A stretch of DNA of 64,000 nucleotides. It comes from Alphaproteobacteria bacterium (GTDB taxonomy: Bacteria; Pseudomonadota; Alphaproteobacteria; Ferrovibrionales; Ferrovibrionaceae). The stretch is from the NCBI GenBank assembly GCA_017307375.1, contig JAFKFH010000010.1, forward strand, positions 62,001 through 126,000, in the 5' to 3' direction. Below are positions 44,135 through 55,000 of the stretch, in pieces. Position 1 is the stretch's first letter. Each line of letters starts with the position of its first letter. The position numbers were made by a program, and so were the translations under genes. Under the pieces are notes generated by a model, which was not told where the DNA came from, did not search any database, and was given only the letters and a program-made list of their open reading frames with translations.

Positions 44135-46012
44135 ATGACCGATCAGACCATGCAGTTCCAGGCGGAAGTCGCCCGCCTGCTTCATATCGTCACCCACTCG
44201 CTGTACAGCGAGAAGCAGATCTTCCTGCGCGAACTCGTCTCGAACGCGTCGGACGCCTGCGACCGGCTACGCTACGAGGCGCTGACCGCGCCCGAACTGC
44301 TGGGCGACGATCCCGATCTCGCCGTCACCCTGTCGGTCGACAAGGATCGGAAGGTGCTGGTGGTGTCGGACAACGGCATCGGGATGACCCGCGACGAGCT
44401 GATCGCCAATCTCGGCACCATCGCCCGCTCGGGGTCGGGCGCCTTCGCCCAGCAGCTGACCGGCGACGCGGCCAAGGACGTCAAGCTGATCGGCCAGTTC
44501 GGCGTCGGCTTCTATTCCGCCTTCATGGTGGCCGAGAAGGTCGAGGTCGTCTCGCGGCGCGCCGGCCAGGACGAAGCCTGGTCGTGGGTTTCCGACGGCA
44601 CCGGCAGCTTCACCGTGGGCGAGGCATCCCGCGAGGGCCGCGGCACGACGATCTCGCTGTTCCTGCGGGCGGGCGAGGAGGAATTCCTCGAATCCCACCG
44701 GCTGCGCCAGATCGTGCGCACCTATTCCGACCATATCGCGCTGCCGATCAAGCTGCGCGAGGACGACAAGGACGCGGTGATCAACACCGCCTCGGCCCTG
44801 TGGACCCGCTCGAAATCGGAGGTGACGGCCGAGCAGTACAAGGAATTCTATCACCACGTCAGCCACGCCTTCGACGACCCGTGGACGACGATCCATGCCC
44901 ATGCCGAAGGTGCGCTGGAATACAACCTGCTGCTGTTCGTGCCGACGCAGAAGCCGTTCGACCTGTTCGATCCGGCGCGCAAGCATGGCGTCAAGCTCTA
45001 CGTCCGGCGCGTCTTCATCACCGATTCCTGCGAGGGGCTGGTGCCGGGCTGGCTGCGCTTCCTGCGCGGTGTCGTCGATTCGGCCGACCTGCCGCTGAAC
45101 GTCAGCCGCGAGATGCTCCAGCACAACCCGGTGGTCGCCAAGATCCGCCAGGGCCTGACCAAGCGCGTCCTTGCCGACCTGGAGAAGAAGGCCGAGAAGG
45201 AACCGGAAGCCTTCGCGACCTTCTGGGAGAATTTCGGCGCGGTGCTGAAGGAAGGCATCTACGAGGACAGCGAGCTGCGCGAACGCATCCTCAAGGTCGC
45301 CCGCTTCCGCACGACCGCCGATGACGGCTGGGTCTCGCTGGCCACCTATATCGAGCGGATGAAGGAAGGCCAGGAAGCGATCTACACGATTTCCGGCGAC
45401 GATCTCGACAGCCTGAAGAAGAGCCCGCAGCTCGAAGGCTTCCGGGCCAAGGGCGTCGAGGTGCTGCTGCTGACCGATTCGGTCGACGATTTCTGGCTGT
45501 CGATGGTGCCGACCTTCCAGGACAAGCCGTTCCGCAGCGTCACCCGCGGCGGTGCCGACCTCGCCCGGATCAAGGCGGCCGAGGCCGAAGCCGACAAGGG
45601 CGAGGCCGAAAAGCCGGCGGCCGTCGAGGGCGCCGCCCTCGGCACGCTGGTCGCGGCGATCAAGCAGGCGCTGGGCGAGGCGGTCAAGGACGTGCGCGAG
45701 ACCGATCGCCTGACCGACAGCGCGGTGTGCCTGGTGGCCGGCGACGGCGACCTCGACATGCATCTGGAACGGATGTTGAAGATGCACAAGCGGCTGGAGA
45801 AGGAAAGCGCCCGCATCCTCGAAATCAACCCGCGCCACCCGGTGATCAAGGCGCTGGCGGCGCGCGCGGCCGAACCCGGCGGGGCCGAGGCAGTCGAAGG
45901 TCCGGCTTGGCTGTTGCTCGATCAGGCGCGTATCGTGGAAGGCGAAACCCTGCCCGATCCGGCGGCCTTCGCCCGGCGCCTGGCCGCGGTGATGGAGAAA
46001 GGCCTGGTCTGA
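44135..46012 (+). CDS. htpG: Hsp90-family chaperone HtpG
   Basis: 625 residues, the full three-domain length. The ATP-binding N-domain shows YSEKQIFLRELVSNASDACD, VSDNGIGMTRDELI and GQFGVGFYSAFMVAEKV; the middle domain has LYVRRVFITDSCEGLVPGWL and NVSREMLQHNPVV. The C-terminal dimerisation region is also present. It folds client proteins in the cytosol. It starts 8 bases after the DUF4340 gene, though co-regulation is not evident. Confidence 0.96.
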   Translation: MTDQTMQFQAEVARLLHIVTHSLYSEKQIFLRELVSNASDACDRLRYEALTAPELLGDDPDLAVTLSVDKDRKVLVVSDNGIGMTRDELIANLGTIARSGSGAFAQQLTGDAAKDVKLIGQFGVGFYSAFMVAEKVEVVSRRAGQDEAWSWVSDGTGSFTVGEASREGRGTTISLFLRAGEEEFLESHRLRQIVRTYSDHIALPIKLREDDKDAVINTASALWTRSKSEVTAEQYKEFYHHVSHAFDDPWTTIHAHAEGALEYNLLLFVPTQKPFDLFDPARKHGVKLYVRRVFITDSCEGLVPGWLRFLRGVVDSADLPLNVSREMLQHNPVVAKIRQGLTKRVLADLEKKAEKEPEAFATFWENFGAVLKEGIYEDSELRERILKVARFRTTADDGWVSLATYIERMKEGQEAIYTISGDDLDSLKKSPQLEGFRAKGVEVLLLTDSVDDFWLSMVPTFQDKPFRSVTRGGADLARIKAAEAEADKGEAEKPAAVEGAALGTLVAAIKQALGEAVKDVRETDRLTDSAVCLVAGDGDLDMHLERMLKMHKRLEKESARILEINPRHPVIKALAARAAEPGGAEAVEGPAWLLLDQARIVEGETLPDPAAFARRLAAVMEKGLV

Positions 46013-46015
46013 CAG

Positions 46016-46654
46016 ATGGCGCCGCGCCTGCCGCCCGAACAGCGACTTGAACCGGGGTTCGGCCCCCGCCCCGGCCAGCCGGCCGGGCCGGGGCTGACCG
46101 CCGGCGAGCGCCTGGCCCCGGTCGAATCGACGGTCGACAAGGGCGATTCCGGGTGGTTCGGCGTCGTCGTCTTCCTGCTGGTCGCCGGTGCCGCCGGCGT
46201 TGCCTACTGGTGGTGGTGGACCGGCCGGCCTATGCCATGGGAAGACCCCAAGCCGGCGCCGGCAGCCATGGCGCCGGTACCGGCCCCTCAGCCCGCCCCG
46301 ACCACGCCGGAACCTGCACCGGCCGCCCCTACACCGGCCGCCCCCACACCGGCCGCCGCCGTGCCTGCCGCGCCGCCTGCGGTGACCCCGGGTCCAGCCA
46401 CTGCAGCGCCGGCCGCGCCGGCCGTGCCGTCGACCCCGCCCCCTGCCCCATCGGTGGCGCGCCGCCAGCAGCAGGCCCAACCGATGAACCCGACCCTTCC
46501 CGCCGACGTGCCGCCGCCCGAGCAGCGCCCGGACGGCTATTGCCGCGACCTGCTGATCGAACCGGCCCCCGGCTCCAAGGTGACCGTACCGCTGCAGCGA
46601 CGCATGTGCTGGGACGCCAAGGCCCAGGCCTGGACGACCGCGGCGGTCCCCTGA
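46016..46654 (+). CDS. Single-pass membrane protein with Pro/Ala-rich linker
   Basis: 212 residues, start 3 bases after htpG. One helix (about 47-66, WFGVVVFLLVAGAAGVAYWW) is followed by a 100-residue Pro/Ala/Thr linker of the PAAPTPAAPTPA type, and a short C-terminal domain with two Cys (DGYCRDLLIEP and RMCWDAKAQAW). The domain probably sits in the periplasm with a disulfide. No family assigned. Confidence 0.7.
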   Translation: MAPRLPPEQRLEPGFGPRPGQPAGPGLTAGERLAPVESTVDKGDSGWFGVVVFLLVAGAAGVAYWWWWTGRPMPWEDPKPAPAAMAPVPAPQPAPTTPEPAPAAPTPAAPTPAAAVPAAPPAVTPGPATAAPAAPAVPSTPPPAPSVARRQQQAQPMNPTLPADVPPPEQRPDGYCRDLLIEPAPGSKVTVPLQRRMCWDAKAQAWTTAAVP

Positions 46655-46740
46655 CCGAAAGCCCGCGCCGGTCTCGGCACTCCGTCTTGTCCTGCCGACT
46701 CGCAGGCACTATGTTCCGCCGGGATCGAGGAGAGAAAGCG

Positions 46741-47208
46741 ATGCAACGCCGCCTGTTCCTGAGCCTGTTTTCCGCCGCGAGTCTGGCCCCGCTCGGCGCC
46801 CGGGCCCTCACCGTCCAGAGCGCCCATCCGCGCATCGCCGCGCCGGGCGACGACGACGGCATCGGCTGGGATCTGCTGGCCCAGGCCGGCGGCTTCCACG
46901 TGGTCGATGGCCGGGTCAGCCGCTTTCCTGCCGCGATCAACGAACTGGCGGCCCGCGATACCGTCCATTTGATCGGCTACATGTACCCGTTCTCGGAATC
47001 GGGGCCGCACGACCGTTTCCTGCTGGCGGCCTACGCCTATCACTGCGCCTTCTGCATGACCAGCGACCCGTCGCAGCTGGTCCTGGTCGAGGCGGCGCAG
47101 CCGGTCGGCTTCACCGCCGGCCCGGTCGCGCTGACCGGCAAGCTGGTCCTGGTCGAGGACGCCGATTCCCGCCTGTTCTATCGGCTGACCGCCGCCGCCA
47201 TCGCCTGA
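46741..47208 (+). CDS. Exported protein, possibly DUF3299
   Basis: 155 residues with a signal peptide (RRLFLSLFSAASLAPLGARA). The core has VHLIGYMYPFSESGPHDRFL, then YHCAFCM with a CxxC pair, and a C-terminal LTGKLVLVED. This layout recalls DUF3299 lipoprotein-like proteins, but the match is from memory and partial. Periplasmic location is likely. An AGAGA-type ribosome site precedes the ATG. Confidence 0.7.
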   Translation: MQRRLFLSLFSAASLAPLGARALTVQSAHPRIAAPGDDDGIGWDLLAQAGGFHVVDGRVSRFPAAINELAARDTVHLIGYMYPFSESGPHDRFLLAAYAYHCAFCMTSDPSQLVLVEAAQPVGFTAGPVALTGKLVLVEDADSRLFYRLTAAAIA

Positions 47209-47222
47209 CCTCCGGCCCGAGG

Positions 47223-48113
47223 ATGACCGATCACCGGCGCGCGCGCGCCACGCTCGTCGGCGCCGGCGCGTTGCTGCTGTGGGCCTGCCTTGCCGTCTTC
47301 ACCACGGCGACCGGTGCCGTGCCGCCGTTCCTGTTGACCGCGCTGTCGTTCGGCGTCGCCTTCCTGATGGCGCTGACCAAGTGGCTGGTGCGCGGCGAGG
47401 CGATCGGGCGGCACCTGCGCCAGCCCTGGCCGGTCTGGGCGGTCGGCCTGGGCGGGCTGTTCGGCTATCACGCGCTCTACTTCCTGGCGATCAAGACGGC
47501 GCCGCCGGTCGAGGCCAGCCTGATCTGCTATCTGTGGCCGCTGCTGATCGTGCTGTTCTCCGCCCTGCTGGCGGGCGAGACGCTCGCCTGGTTCCATCTG
47601 GTCGGGGTCGGCGCGGGGCTGGCCGGCACGGTACTGATCGTCGGGGCCAAGGGTGTCGCGCCGTCGACCGACTACCTCGTCGGCTACGCCGCGGCGCTCG
47701 GCTGCGCCATCGTCTGGTCGCTTTATTCGGTATTGAGCCGCCGTGTCGCCCGCGACGTGCCGACCGACGCGGTCGGCGGGTTCTGCGGCGCGACCGCCCT
47801 GCTGGCGCTGATCTGCCATCTCGCGTTCGAGACCACCGTCTGGCCGGCATCGGCCGGCGAATGGCTGGCCGTGCTGGCCCTGGGCCTCGGCCCCGTCGGC
47901 GCCGCCTTCTTCCTGTGGGACCACGGGGTCAAGCAGGGCGACATCAAGACACTGGGCGTCGCCGCCTATGCCACGCCGCTGCTGTCGACGCTGATCCTGC
48001 TGGCGACCGGCCAGGGCAGCCCCAGCTGGTCGCTGGCGCTGGCCGCCGCCCTGATCGTCGGCGGCGCGGTGCTCGGCTCGGGCGATCTCTGGCGGCGCTC
48101 AGCGACCGGGTGA
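47223..48113 (+). CDS. EamA-family (drug/metabolite) transporter
   Basis: 296 residues with ten predicted helices and two EamA halves. FGYHALYFLAIKTAPPVEAS and LICYLWPLLIVLFSALLAGE mark the first half, and the mirrored ALGLGPVGAAFFLWDHGVKQ the second. These are inner-membrane exporters or importers of metabolites; direction and substrate are unknown. The 3' end overlaps the opposing cupin gene by 15 bases. Confidence 0.88.
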   Translation: MTDHRRARATLVGAGALLLWACLAVFTTATGAVPPFLLTALSFGVAFLMALTKWLVRGEAIGRHLRQPWPVWAVGLGGLFGYHALYFLAIKTAPPVEASLICYLWPLLIVLFSALLAGETLAWFHLVGVGAGLAGTVLIVGAKGVAPSTDYLVGYAAALGCAIVWSLYSVLSRRVARDVPTDAVGGFCGATALLALICHLAFETTVWPASAGEWLAVLALGLGPVGAAFFLWDHGVKQGDIKTLGVAAYATPLLSTLILLATGQGSPSWSLALAAALIVGGAVLGSGDLWRRSATG

Positions 48114-48527
48114 CCAGCCCGGCGGCGCCAGTTCGAAGCCGGCGAAGTCGAAACCCGGTGCCACCGTGCAGCTGACCAGGGTGTAGTCGCCGAGGCTTTC
48201 GGCGGCGAACCAGTGATGGCGCGGCACGACGAGCTGGGGCCGCGCGCCGCCGGCGAGGTCGAGGCCGAGGGTCCGATCCACGGCCGTCCGACCATCGGGC
48301 GAGATCGACAGGCGCAACGGCGCACCGGCATGATAGTGCCAGGCTTCCGCCGCATCGATGCGGTGCCAGTGCGAGCGCTCGCCGCGTTTCAGCAGGAAAT
48401 AGATCGCGGTCGAATGGCTGCGCCCGCCGGCCGGGTCGGGATCGCGGAAGGTTTCGGCGTAGTGGCCGCCTTCGGGATGGGGCTTCAGGTCAAGGGCTGC
48501 GATGATCGCGTCGGCTTCCGACGACAT
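48099..48527 (-). CDS. DUF985 cupin protein
   Basis: 142 residues, single cupin. LKPHPEGGHYAETFRD, SHSTAIYFLLKRGERSHWHR, then EAWHYHAGAP and LVVPRHHWFAAE and YTLVSCTVAPGFDFAGFEL are the DUF985 (cupin_5) hallmarks. Family members are sugar-epimerase-like or of unknown activity. It lies two bases from the stop of gloB on the same strand, so both may be one operon. Confidence 0.9.
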   Translation of the reverse strand: MSSEADAIIAALDLKPHPEGGHYAETFRDPDPAGGRSHSTAIYFLLKRGERSHWHRIDAAEAWHYHAGAPLRLSISPDGRTAVDRTLGLDLAGGARPQLVVPRHHWFAAESLGDYTLVSCTVAPGFDFAGFELAPPGWSPGR

Positions 48528-48529
48528 CG

Positions 48530-49309
48530 TCAGAAATGATCCTTGCGGCGGCGCACCTCGGCGAACACCGCGACGGGATCGCCGGCCGACAGGCCGACGG
48601 CGGCGGCCACGCCGGGCTGGTCGGCCCGCAGGAACGGGTTTGTCGCCTTCTCCTCGCCCAGCAGCGAGGGCACGGTCGGACGCCCGGCCGCGCGCAAGGC
48701 GCCGACCGCCTCGGCCCGCTGCTGCAGGATGTCGTTTTCCGGATCCACCGTGACGGCGAAGCGGGCGTTGGACAGCGTATATTCATGGGCGCAGTAGACG
48801 CGCGTATCGTCGGGCAGCGCGCGCAATTTGCCGAGCGATTGCCACATCTGGGCCGGCGTTCCCTCGAACAGCCGGCCGCAGCCCAGGGCAAACAGCGTGT
48901 CGCCGCAGAACAGTGCCTGCGACCGCGCAAACCAGTAGGCGATATGCCCCGAGGTGTGGCCCGGCACGTCGAAGACGGTCGCGACGCTGTCGCCCAGCGC
49001 GAACTGGTCGCCGTCGGCCACCTCGGTCCCGATCAGCGGGATGCGGGAGCGGTCGGCCGCCGGCCCGACGACATGGCAGCCGGTATCGGCGACCAGCTGG
49101 CGGTTGCCGCCGACATGGTCGCCGTGATGATGGGTATTCAGGATGAAATCGAGTTTCCAGCCGCGCTGGGTCAGCGCCGCCAGCACCGGCCCGGCCTCGG
49201 CCGGATCGACCACCGCGGTCCGGCCCGAGGCCTGGTCGCGCAGCAGATAGACGTAGTTGTCGGTCAGGACCGGAATCTGGACGATATCGAGCAGGCTCAT
49301 GCGGCCCAT
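48530..49309 (-). CDS. gloB: Hydroxyacylglutathione hydrolase (glyoxalase II)
   Basis: 259 residues from the ATG at 49309 (256 from the ATG at 49300). The metallo-hydrolase motif THHHGDHVGGN is intact, as are VFDVPGHTSGHIAYW and LFCGDTLFALGCGRLFEGTP, plus the C-terminal domain EEKATNPFLR used in glutathione binding. It releases D-lactate and glutathione from S-lactoylglutathione. Its start is only 15 bases from the divergent methyltransferase start. Confidence 0.95.
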   Translation of the reverse strand: MGRMSLLDIVQIPVLTDNYVYLLRDQASGRTAVVDPAEAGPVLAALTQRGWKLDFILNTHHHGDHVGGNRQLVADTGCHVVGPAADRSRIPLIGTEVADGDQFALGDSVATVFDVPGHTSGHIAYWFARSQALFCGDTLFALGCGRLFEGTPAQMWQSLGKLRALPDDTRVYCAHEYTLSNARFAVTVDPENDILQQRAEAVGALRAAGRPTVPSLLGEEKATNPFLRADQPGVAAAVGLSAGDPVAVFAEVRRRKDHF

Positions 49310-49324
49310 GATACACTGCCTGCC

Positions 49325-50083
49325 ATGCTGCGTCCCGATGTGATCGATCTGCGCGAATTCTACCGTACGGCGCTTGGTCAGACCGCCCGCCGCCTCATCC
49401 GCCGCCGCATCCGTCACCTGTGGCCGTCGGTGGCGGGCCAGCGGGTGCTGGGCCTGGGCTTTGCCACCCCCTATCTGACCCAGTTCCGCGAGGAAGCCGA
49501 GCGGGTCGCCGCCGCCATGCCGGTCTCGCAAGGCGTGATGCGCTGGCCCAGCGACGAGCCTGGCCTGGCGGTGCTGGCCGAGGAGACCGAGCTGCCCTTC
49601 GCCGATGCGATGTTCGACCGGGTGCTGGTCGTGCACGGCATCGAATCGGCCGAGAACGTGCGGGTCCTGCTGCGCGAGATCTGGCGGGTCTTGGCGCCGG
49701 CCGGCCGGCTGCTTGCCGTCGTGCCCAACCGGCGCGGTCTGTGGTCGCGTTTCGAGACTTCGCCGTTCGGCCAGGGCCACCCCTATGCGCCGGCCCAGTT
49801 CACGCGCCTGATGCGGGATACGATGTTTTCGCCCACCCAGGCGGCCCAGGCGCTCTACCTGCCGCCCTGGGAACGGCGTTTCGTGCTGGGTGCGGCCAAC
49901 AGCTGGGAAAAGGCCGGCTCGCTGTTATGGCCGCGCTTCTCGGGCGTGCTGCTGCTCGAGGCGGAAAAGCAGATCTACGCCCCGCCGCCGGGCTATGCCG
50001 AGCGGCGCAAGCGCGCCCGGGGCCTGAGCTGGCGGCCGGCCGCCAGCGTTTCGCGCCAGGCACCGGCGATCCGCACCCGATGA
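49325..50083 (+). CDS. Class I SAM methyltransferase-domain protein
   Basis: 252 residues, divergent from gloB, a pairing common in alphaproteobacteria. The motif I region is degenerate (QRVLGLGFATPYL) but LPFADAMFDRVLVVHGIESA and REIWRVLAPAGRLLAVVPNR fit methyltransferase motifs. A basic C-terminal tail (YAERRKRARGLSWRP) follows. Substrate unknown. Its stop overlaps the next start in ATGA. Confidence 0.85.
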   Translation: MLRPDVIDLREFYRTALGQTARRLIRRRIRHLWPSVAGQRVLGLGFATPYLTQFREEAERVAAAMPVSQGVMRWPSDEPGLAVLAEETELPFADAMFDRVLVVHGIESAENVRVLLREIWRVLAPAGRLLAVVPNRRGLWSRFETSPFGQGHPYAPAQFTRLMRDTMFSPTQAAQALYLPPWERRFVLGAANSWEKAGSLLWPRFSGVLLLEAEKQIYAPPPGYAERRKRARGLSWRPAASVSRQAPAIRTR

Positions 50084-51825
50084 GCCAGCGGATCGAAACC
50101 TCCTACGAGATCCTGCGCGAGGAGCGCGGCGAATGGCGCCTGGTCGAACGCTTCGACGAGGATGCCCGCAACACTGCCGAGGCCGAGATCCGCCGGCTGG
50201 CCGCCCACGATCCGCGCGCCCGGCTGAAGCTGGTCCGTTCGGTGTTCGACCCGCGGCGCGAATTGTGGACCGAGGTCATCCTGCATCGCTCGGACGCGCT
50301 GCGCCGGGCCGAGGCGCAGCGGGCCGGCGCGCCGGCCGATTTCCGGCATGTCTACGTCGTCTTCCAGCTGATCGGCGGGCGCTGGCGCGACGTGGCCGCC
50401 TACGAATCCGCCGATCCGGCCTTCCGCGCCTATCTCGACCGGATCAAGGCGCGGCCGCCCGCCACCGCGCTGCGCATCTTCCTGGAACTGCGGCGGCGCG
50501 ACGGCATCATCCTCGATCGCAGCCTGAGCCACGAGCATCTGCCCGATACCAGCGAGATTCTTCCGCGCATGCCGTTCGAGGAGACGGAGGCGACGGTGCC
50601 GCCGGCGGACGGCCTGCTGCCAGCCGCGGCCGGGCGCTGGTGGGTCGCGCTGACCATCGCGCTCTGCGTGGCGCTGGCCGTGATCCAGATTGCCGGCGCC
50701 CTGTTCGGCGCGATCCTGCGCGCCGGCGACCTCGACGACGGCATGGCGATCTATGCCGCGTTCCTGGCCGGCGTCGCGGCGGGCGCCGCGGTCTATCGCC
50801 GGTTGACCCGCCGGACGATGGCGCCGCTGGCCCAACCTGCCCGGCGTGTCTCCGGGCCCGTCATCGGCGGGCGAAGCGACGGCGCCGCGCCCGGCATGGC
50901 GCGGCCAATGCCGGCGCCGATGCCGATGCCGGAGCGGACCGAGCCGACGATTGCCCCGCCACCGGCCGACGAACGGCCGTTCGCCGCCTTTGCGCGGGGC
51001 AGGAGCACGCTGGTCGAGATCGTCGCCGCCGTCCGCCAGGATATCGGGCCGCTGGGCCGGCCCGACGATCCGGTGCTGGCCCGATTCCTGTCGCTGGTCG
51101 CGGTCGGCGGCGGCCGTGCCCTGGTCGATGGCGGCCGCGCCCGCCCGGGCGACTGGCCCGAACTGGCGCTGGCGGTGGCCGAGCTAGCGCCCGCCGCCGG
51201 CGACGACGTCGCGGTCTGGTGCTGGCAGTCGGCACCGACGCTGCCGCCCTACGACGAGGTGATCGCGCTGGGCCATCGCCTCGTCGGCCGCGCCATCGGC
51301 GCGCCGGAATACGACCGGCCGGCCGTGGCCGCCGACATCGCCGCCGCCCGCTTCCTCGACGCCGCGTCGTCAGTCACCGAACTGCCGGAGGGCTGCGTGC
51401 TGCTGGTCCAGCCCGGGCAGGACGACAGCCTGTCGATCGTCTCGATCCTGGACGAGGAAGCGAGCCGGCGCGGCCGCGATTTCTCGCGGCTGAGCCGCGA
51501 GCCGGACGAGGAAGGCATGATCCATTACTGGGCCACCGGCCTCGATCCCGCCTTGGCGGCGTTGCGCCAGGCCTGCCGCCTGGCCGACAAGCAAAAGGTG
51601 CGCTACGGCATCGGCCTCGGGGTCGGGCGCATGCTGATCCATGACGGGACGAGGCTCGGTCCGGCCCTCGACCTGGCCCGCGCCGCGGCGGCGCGCGCCG
51701 CCATCCGCCGCGGCGTGGTGCTGGCCCGGATCGAGCCGGACCAGCCGCTGCCGCGCTATTACAAGATCGACCACGTCAAGCTCGAGCGCGAACCGCTGGA
51801 GCGCAGCCTGATCGCCGTCGACTGA
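50080..51825 (+). CDS. Orphan membrane protein with soluble C-terminal domain
   Basis: 581 residues. The N-terminal ~170 residues are soluble (TSYEILREERGEWRLVERFD). Two helices lie near 190-212 and 223-240 (WWVALTIALCVALAVIQIAG), then a Pro-rich linker and a ~270-residue soluble end with LGVGRMLIHDGTRLGPALDL and a tail REPLERSLIAVD. The C-terminal part resembles a nucleotide-cyclase-like alpha/beta fold only vaguely. I do not recognise the family. It is coupled to the methyltransferase gene. Confidence 0.7.
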   Translation: MSQRIETSYEILREERGEWRLVERFDEDARNTAEAEIRRLAAHDPRARLKLVRSVFDPRRELWTEVILHRSDALRRAEAQRAGAPADFRHVYVVFQLIGGRWRDVAAYESADPAFRAYLDRIKARPPATALRIFLELRRRDGIILDRSLSHEHLPDTSEILPRMPFEETEATVPPADGLLPAAAGRWWVALTIALCVALAVIQIAGALFGAILRAGDLDDGMAIYAAFLAGVAAGAAVYRRLTRRTMAPLAQPARRVSGPVIGGRSDGAAPGMARPMPAPMPMPERTEPTIAPPPADERPFAAFARGRSTLVEIVAAVRQDIGPLGRPDDPVLARFLSLVAVGGGRALVDGGRARPGDWPELALAVAELAPAAGDDVAVWCWQSAPTLPPYDEVIALGHRLVGRAIGAPEYDRPAVAADIAAARFLDAASSVTELPEGCVLLVQPGQDDSLSIVSILDEEASRRGRDFSRLSREPDEEGMIHYWATGLDPALAALRQACRLADKQKVRYGIGLGVGRMLIHDGTRLGPALDLARAAAARAAIRRGVVLARIEPDQPLPRYYKIDHVKLEREPLERSLIAVD

Positions 51826-52017
51826 GCACGGGGAATGGCCGGCGCGGTGAGACATCTGCGATAGAATTTTGAGACGGCCAGCCAATCAGGCTGCACGCGA
51901 TTCTTCTAGATTGGGAAACAGGCTGGAGCGACGGCGCTGCCGTCCGAACCAGCCGGCGCACGGGTCCGCCATGGGCACGCGCGGAAATCCGCTCTGAAGA
52001 ATTCGGAAGGTATCGCC

Positions 52018-55000
52018 ATGTCTCTGCCGCGCAACGGGCGCTTCACGCCCGTGTTCCGCCTGCCGCTGCTCGCGGCCCTGCTGCTCACCCTCTGCACGAT
52101 CGTCGCCCGACCGGCCCATGCCGTCGATCCGGACGTGTTGTGGAGCCAGCGCTATGGCGCGACATCGATGAACACGCTGGTCGAAAACGTCGCGGTCGAC
52201 CGTTCCGGCAATGTCTATGTGGTCGGCAGCTACTACAGCGCGACGACGCTGGTGATGGGCAGCCAGACCCTGTCCCGGCTCGGGGTCAGGGATGGCTTCG
52301 TCGCCAAGCTGAATTCGGCCGGCACCGTCCAATGGGCCAAGACCATCGGCGGCAGCGGCGCCACCGCCAACGCGCAATCGGTCACCGTCGACAGTGGCGG
52401 CAACGTCTATGTCGGCGGCTATTTCCAGACTGCCAGCCTCACCGCTCCGGCCATCACGCTGAGCGGCAGCAGGCCCGGCTTCGTGATCAAGTACGATTCG
52501 GGCGGCAACGTGATCCGCAGCGACCGGATCACCGGCACAGGGGCTTTCGTCAATGTCTGGAGCCTGGCGACCGATGCGTCGGACAACCTTCATATCGCCG
52601 GCAGTTTCAGCAGCGGCAACCTGGCGGAAACAATCACCCAGACACTGGTCGGGGCCGGCGACGGCTACGTCGCCAAGCTGAATTCGTCGGGCACCCTGCA
52701 GTGGAGCCGGCCAATCAACGGCGCCGGCTCGGCCAGCATCAATGCCAGATCGCTGGCCCTCGACAGTTCCGGCAATGTCTATGTCGGTGCCACCGTGTTC
52801 AACGACGACGTGGTCACGCCCGTGGCCCTGACCCGGCTGGGCGGGCTGATGCTGCGCTACACGTCGGCCGGCACCAATGACTGGGCACAGGGGGTCGGCG
52901 GGACCGGCGCCTCGTTCAACAACGCGCTGATCGCCGTCGACGGCAGCGGCAACGTCTTCTTTGCCGGCGAGTTCTCCAACGACGACATGACCATCCCCGC
53001 CCTGACCAGGATGTCCGGCAGCTTCACCGGTTTCGTCATCAAGGCGCAGCGGACCGGCAACACCACCTCGAATTTTTCCTGGGCCAAGGCGATCGACTCG
53101 ACCGACGGCAGTTCGATCAAGGGATTGGCGCTGACGGCAGCGGGCGACCCGGTTGTCGCCGGATACTTCGCCCGAGACCTGACCACCCCGCCGCTGACCC
53201 GCGGCGACGGCACCGCGATGCTGGTCACCCGACTGGCCAGCGCCGACGGTGCCTTCCCTTGGGTGGCGGCCGTGCGGTCGACGACCGGCAGCGGCGGCTT
53301 CGGCACCGCCCTCGCGATCGACGCCAACGACAACATCTACGTGGCCAGCCAGTTCACCGGCACCCTGACCAGCCCGGCCCTGACCGCGAGCGGCACCTAC
53401 GATACCGCGCTTTTCCGTTATGGATTACGCCATGCCCTGACCGTGACCAAGGCCGGGGCCGGCACGGGCACCGTCACGGCCGATTCGGGCAGCCTGTCCT
53501 GCGGTGCCACCTGTTCGGCCAACTACGACGGCGGTACGGTGGTGACGCTGACGGCCGCCGCCGCTGCCGGCTCGACCTTCTCCGGCTGGTCCGGCAACTG
53601 CTCGGGCGCCGCGGCCACCGCATCGGTGACGCTGTCGGCAGCGCGTGCCTGCACGGCGACGTTCGCCTTGTCCTCCTCCTCGTCGACACCGCCGCCGGCG
53701 GCACCGCCGCCGCCGACCGTCCAGTTGCCGATCAGCACGTCGGGTTCCGGCCAGGGTTCGGTCTCGCTGGCTTCGGCGCTGGGCAATCCCGGCCCCAACG
53801 CAACCTATTCGGTCCAGCAGACCTCCGGCGCCGCCCTGCCCGACTGGCTCACCTTCGAGCCGGCGACGGCGTCCTTCTCCTACAACGTGCCGGTACCCTC
53901 GGACCTGCCGATCCAGCCCGCGACGGCCAGCGACGGCCGCGCCGGCCGCGCGCCCCCGCCCAACCTGGTCTATCCCCTGACCGTCCTGGTCCAGACCGTG
54001 CCGGTGGCGCTGACGGTCAACGGCAACGCCTATGTCGTCAACCTCGACTTCTATGCACCACGCGGCACCGTGGCCGTCTCGGCCCTGTCCTACAGCACGG
54101 CCGGACGCAGCGGCGACGGCGCCTCGGGCAAGCCCGCCATTTCCTGGGACGGCGGCCAGATCCTGTTCGAGACCGCGGCCAACAACCTGTTCAGCGCCCA
54201 GTCGAACGCCACCAAGATCGGGCGCTATCACGGGCTTTCCGGCAATCGCGACCTGATTTCCCAGACGGCCGTGCCCGGCGGCGGTGTCGCCAATGCCTCG
54301 CCCGGTCCGGCGACCGCCCCGGCGGTCACGCCCAACGGCAGCGTCGCCGTCTTCGCGGCCTCGGGCGGGGGCATCGTGCTGTCACCCGCCAGCGCGCTGA
54401 AGCAGATCTATCGCACGGGGCTGGCCTATCCCCGCGTCGCGTTGAACGAAGCGGTCACGCCGGCCCCGACGATGGTCTCGACCTCGGCGGCAAACCTGCC
54501 GGCCAATGCCGCCGCCGATGCACCCGCGGTCGCCCAGGACGGCATCCTCGTCGCTTTCGAAAGCGCCGCGACCAATCTCGGGACCAATCCGGACGGCAAG
54601 GTCCAGATCTGGCGCAAGAACACCGCCGACGGCAGTATCGTCCTGGTCTCGTCGACCGCGGCCGGCGTCGCCGGCAACGGCGACAGCCGCAACGTGTCGC
54701 TGTCCTGGGACGGCCGCTTCGCCGCCTTCGAATCGACGGCGACCAACCTCGTCCCCGGTGCCGCGGGCGCCCAAGTCTATCTGAAGGACCTCGCGACCGG
54801 AGCGATCCGGGTCATCGGCGCGGGGGTCGCGCCCAAGCTCGATGCCCGTGCCGGCAGCCTCGTCTTCACCTCCCAGGCCCGCTTCCGCCAGGTCATGCGC
54901 ATCGACCTCGCGACCAGTATGATCACCGCGTTGACGTTGGGCGACACCGACAGCGACCAGCCGACGATATCGGCGGACGGCCGCTTCGTCGCCTGGCGCG

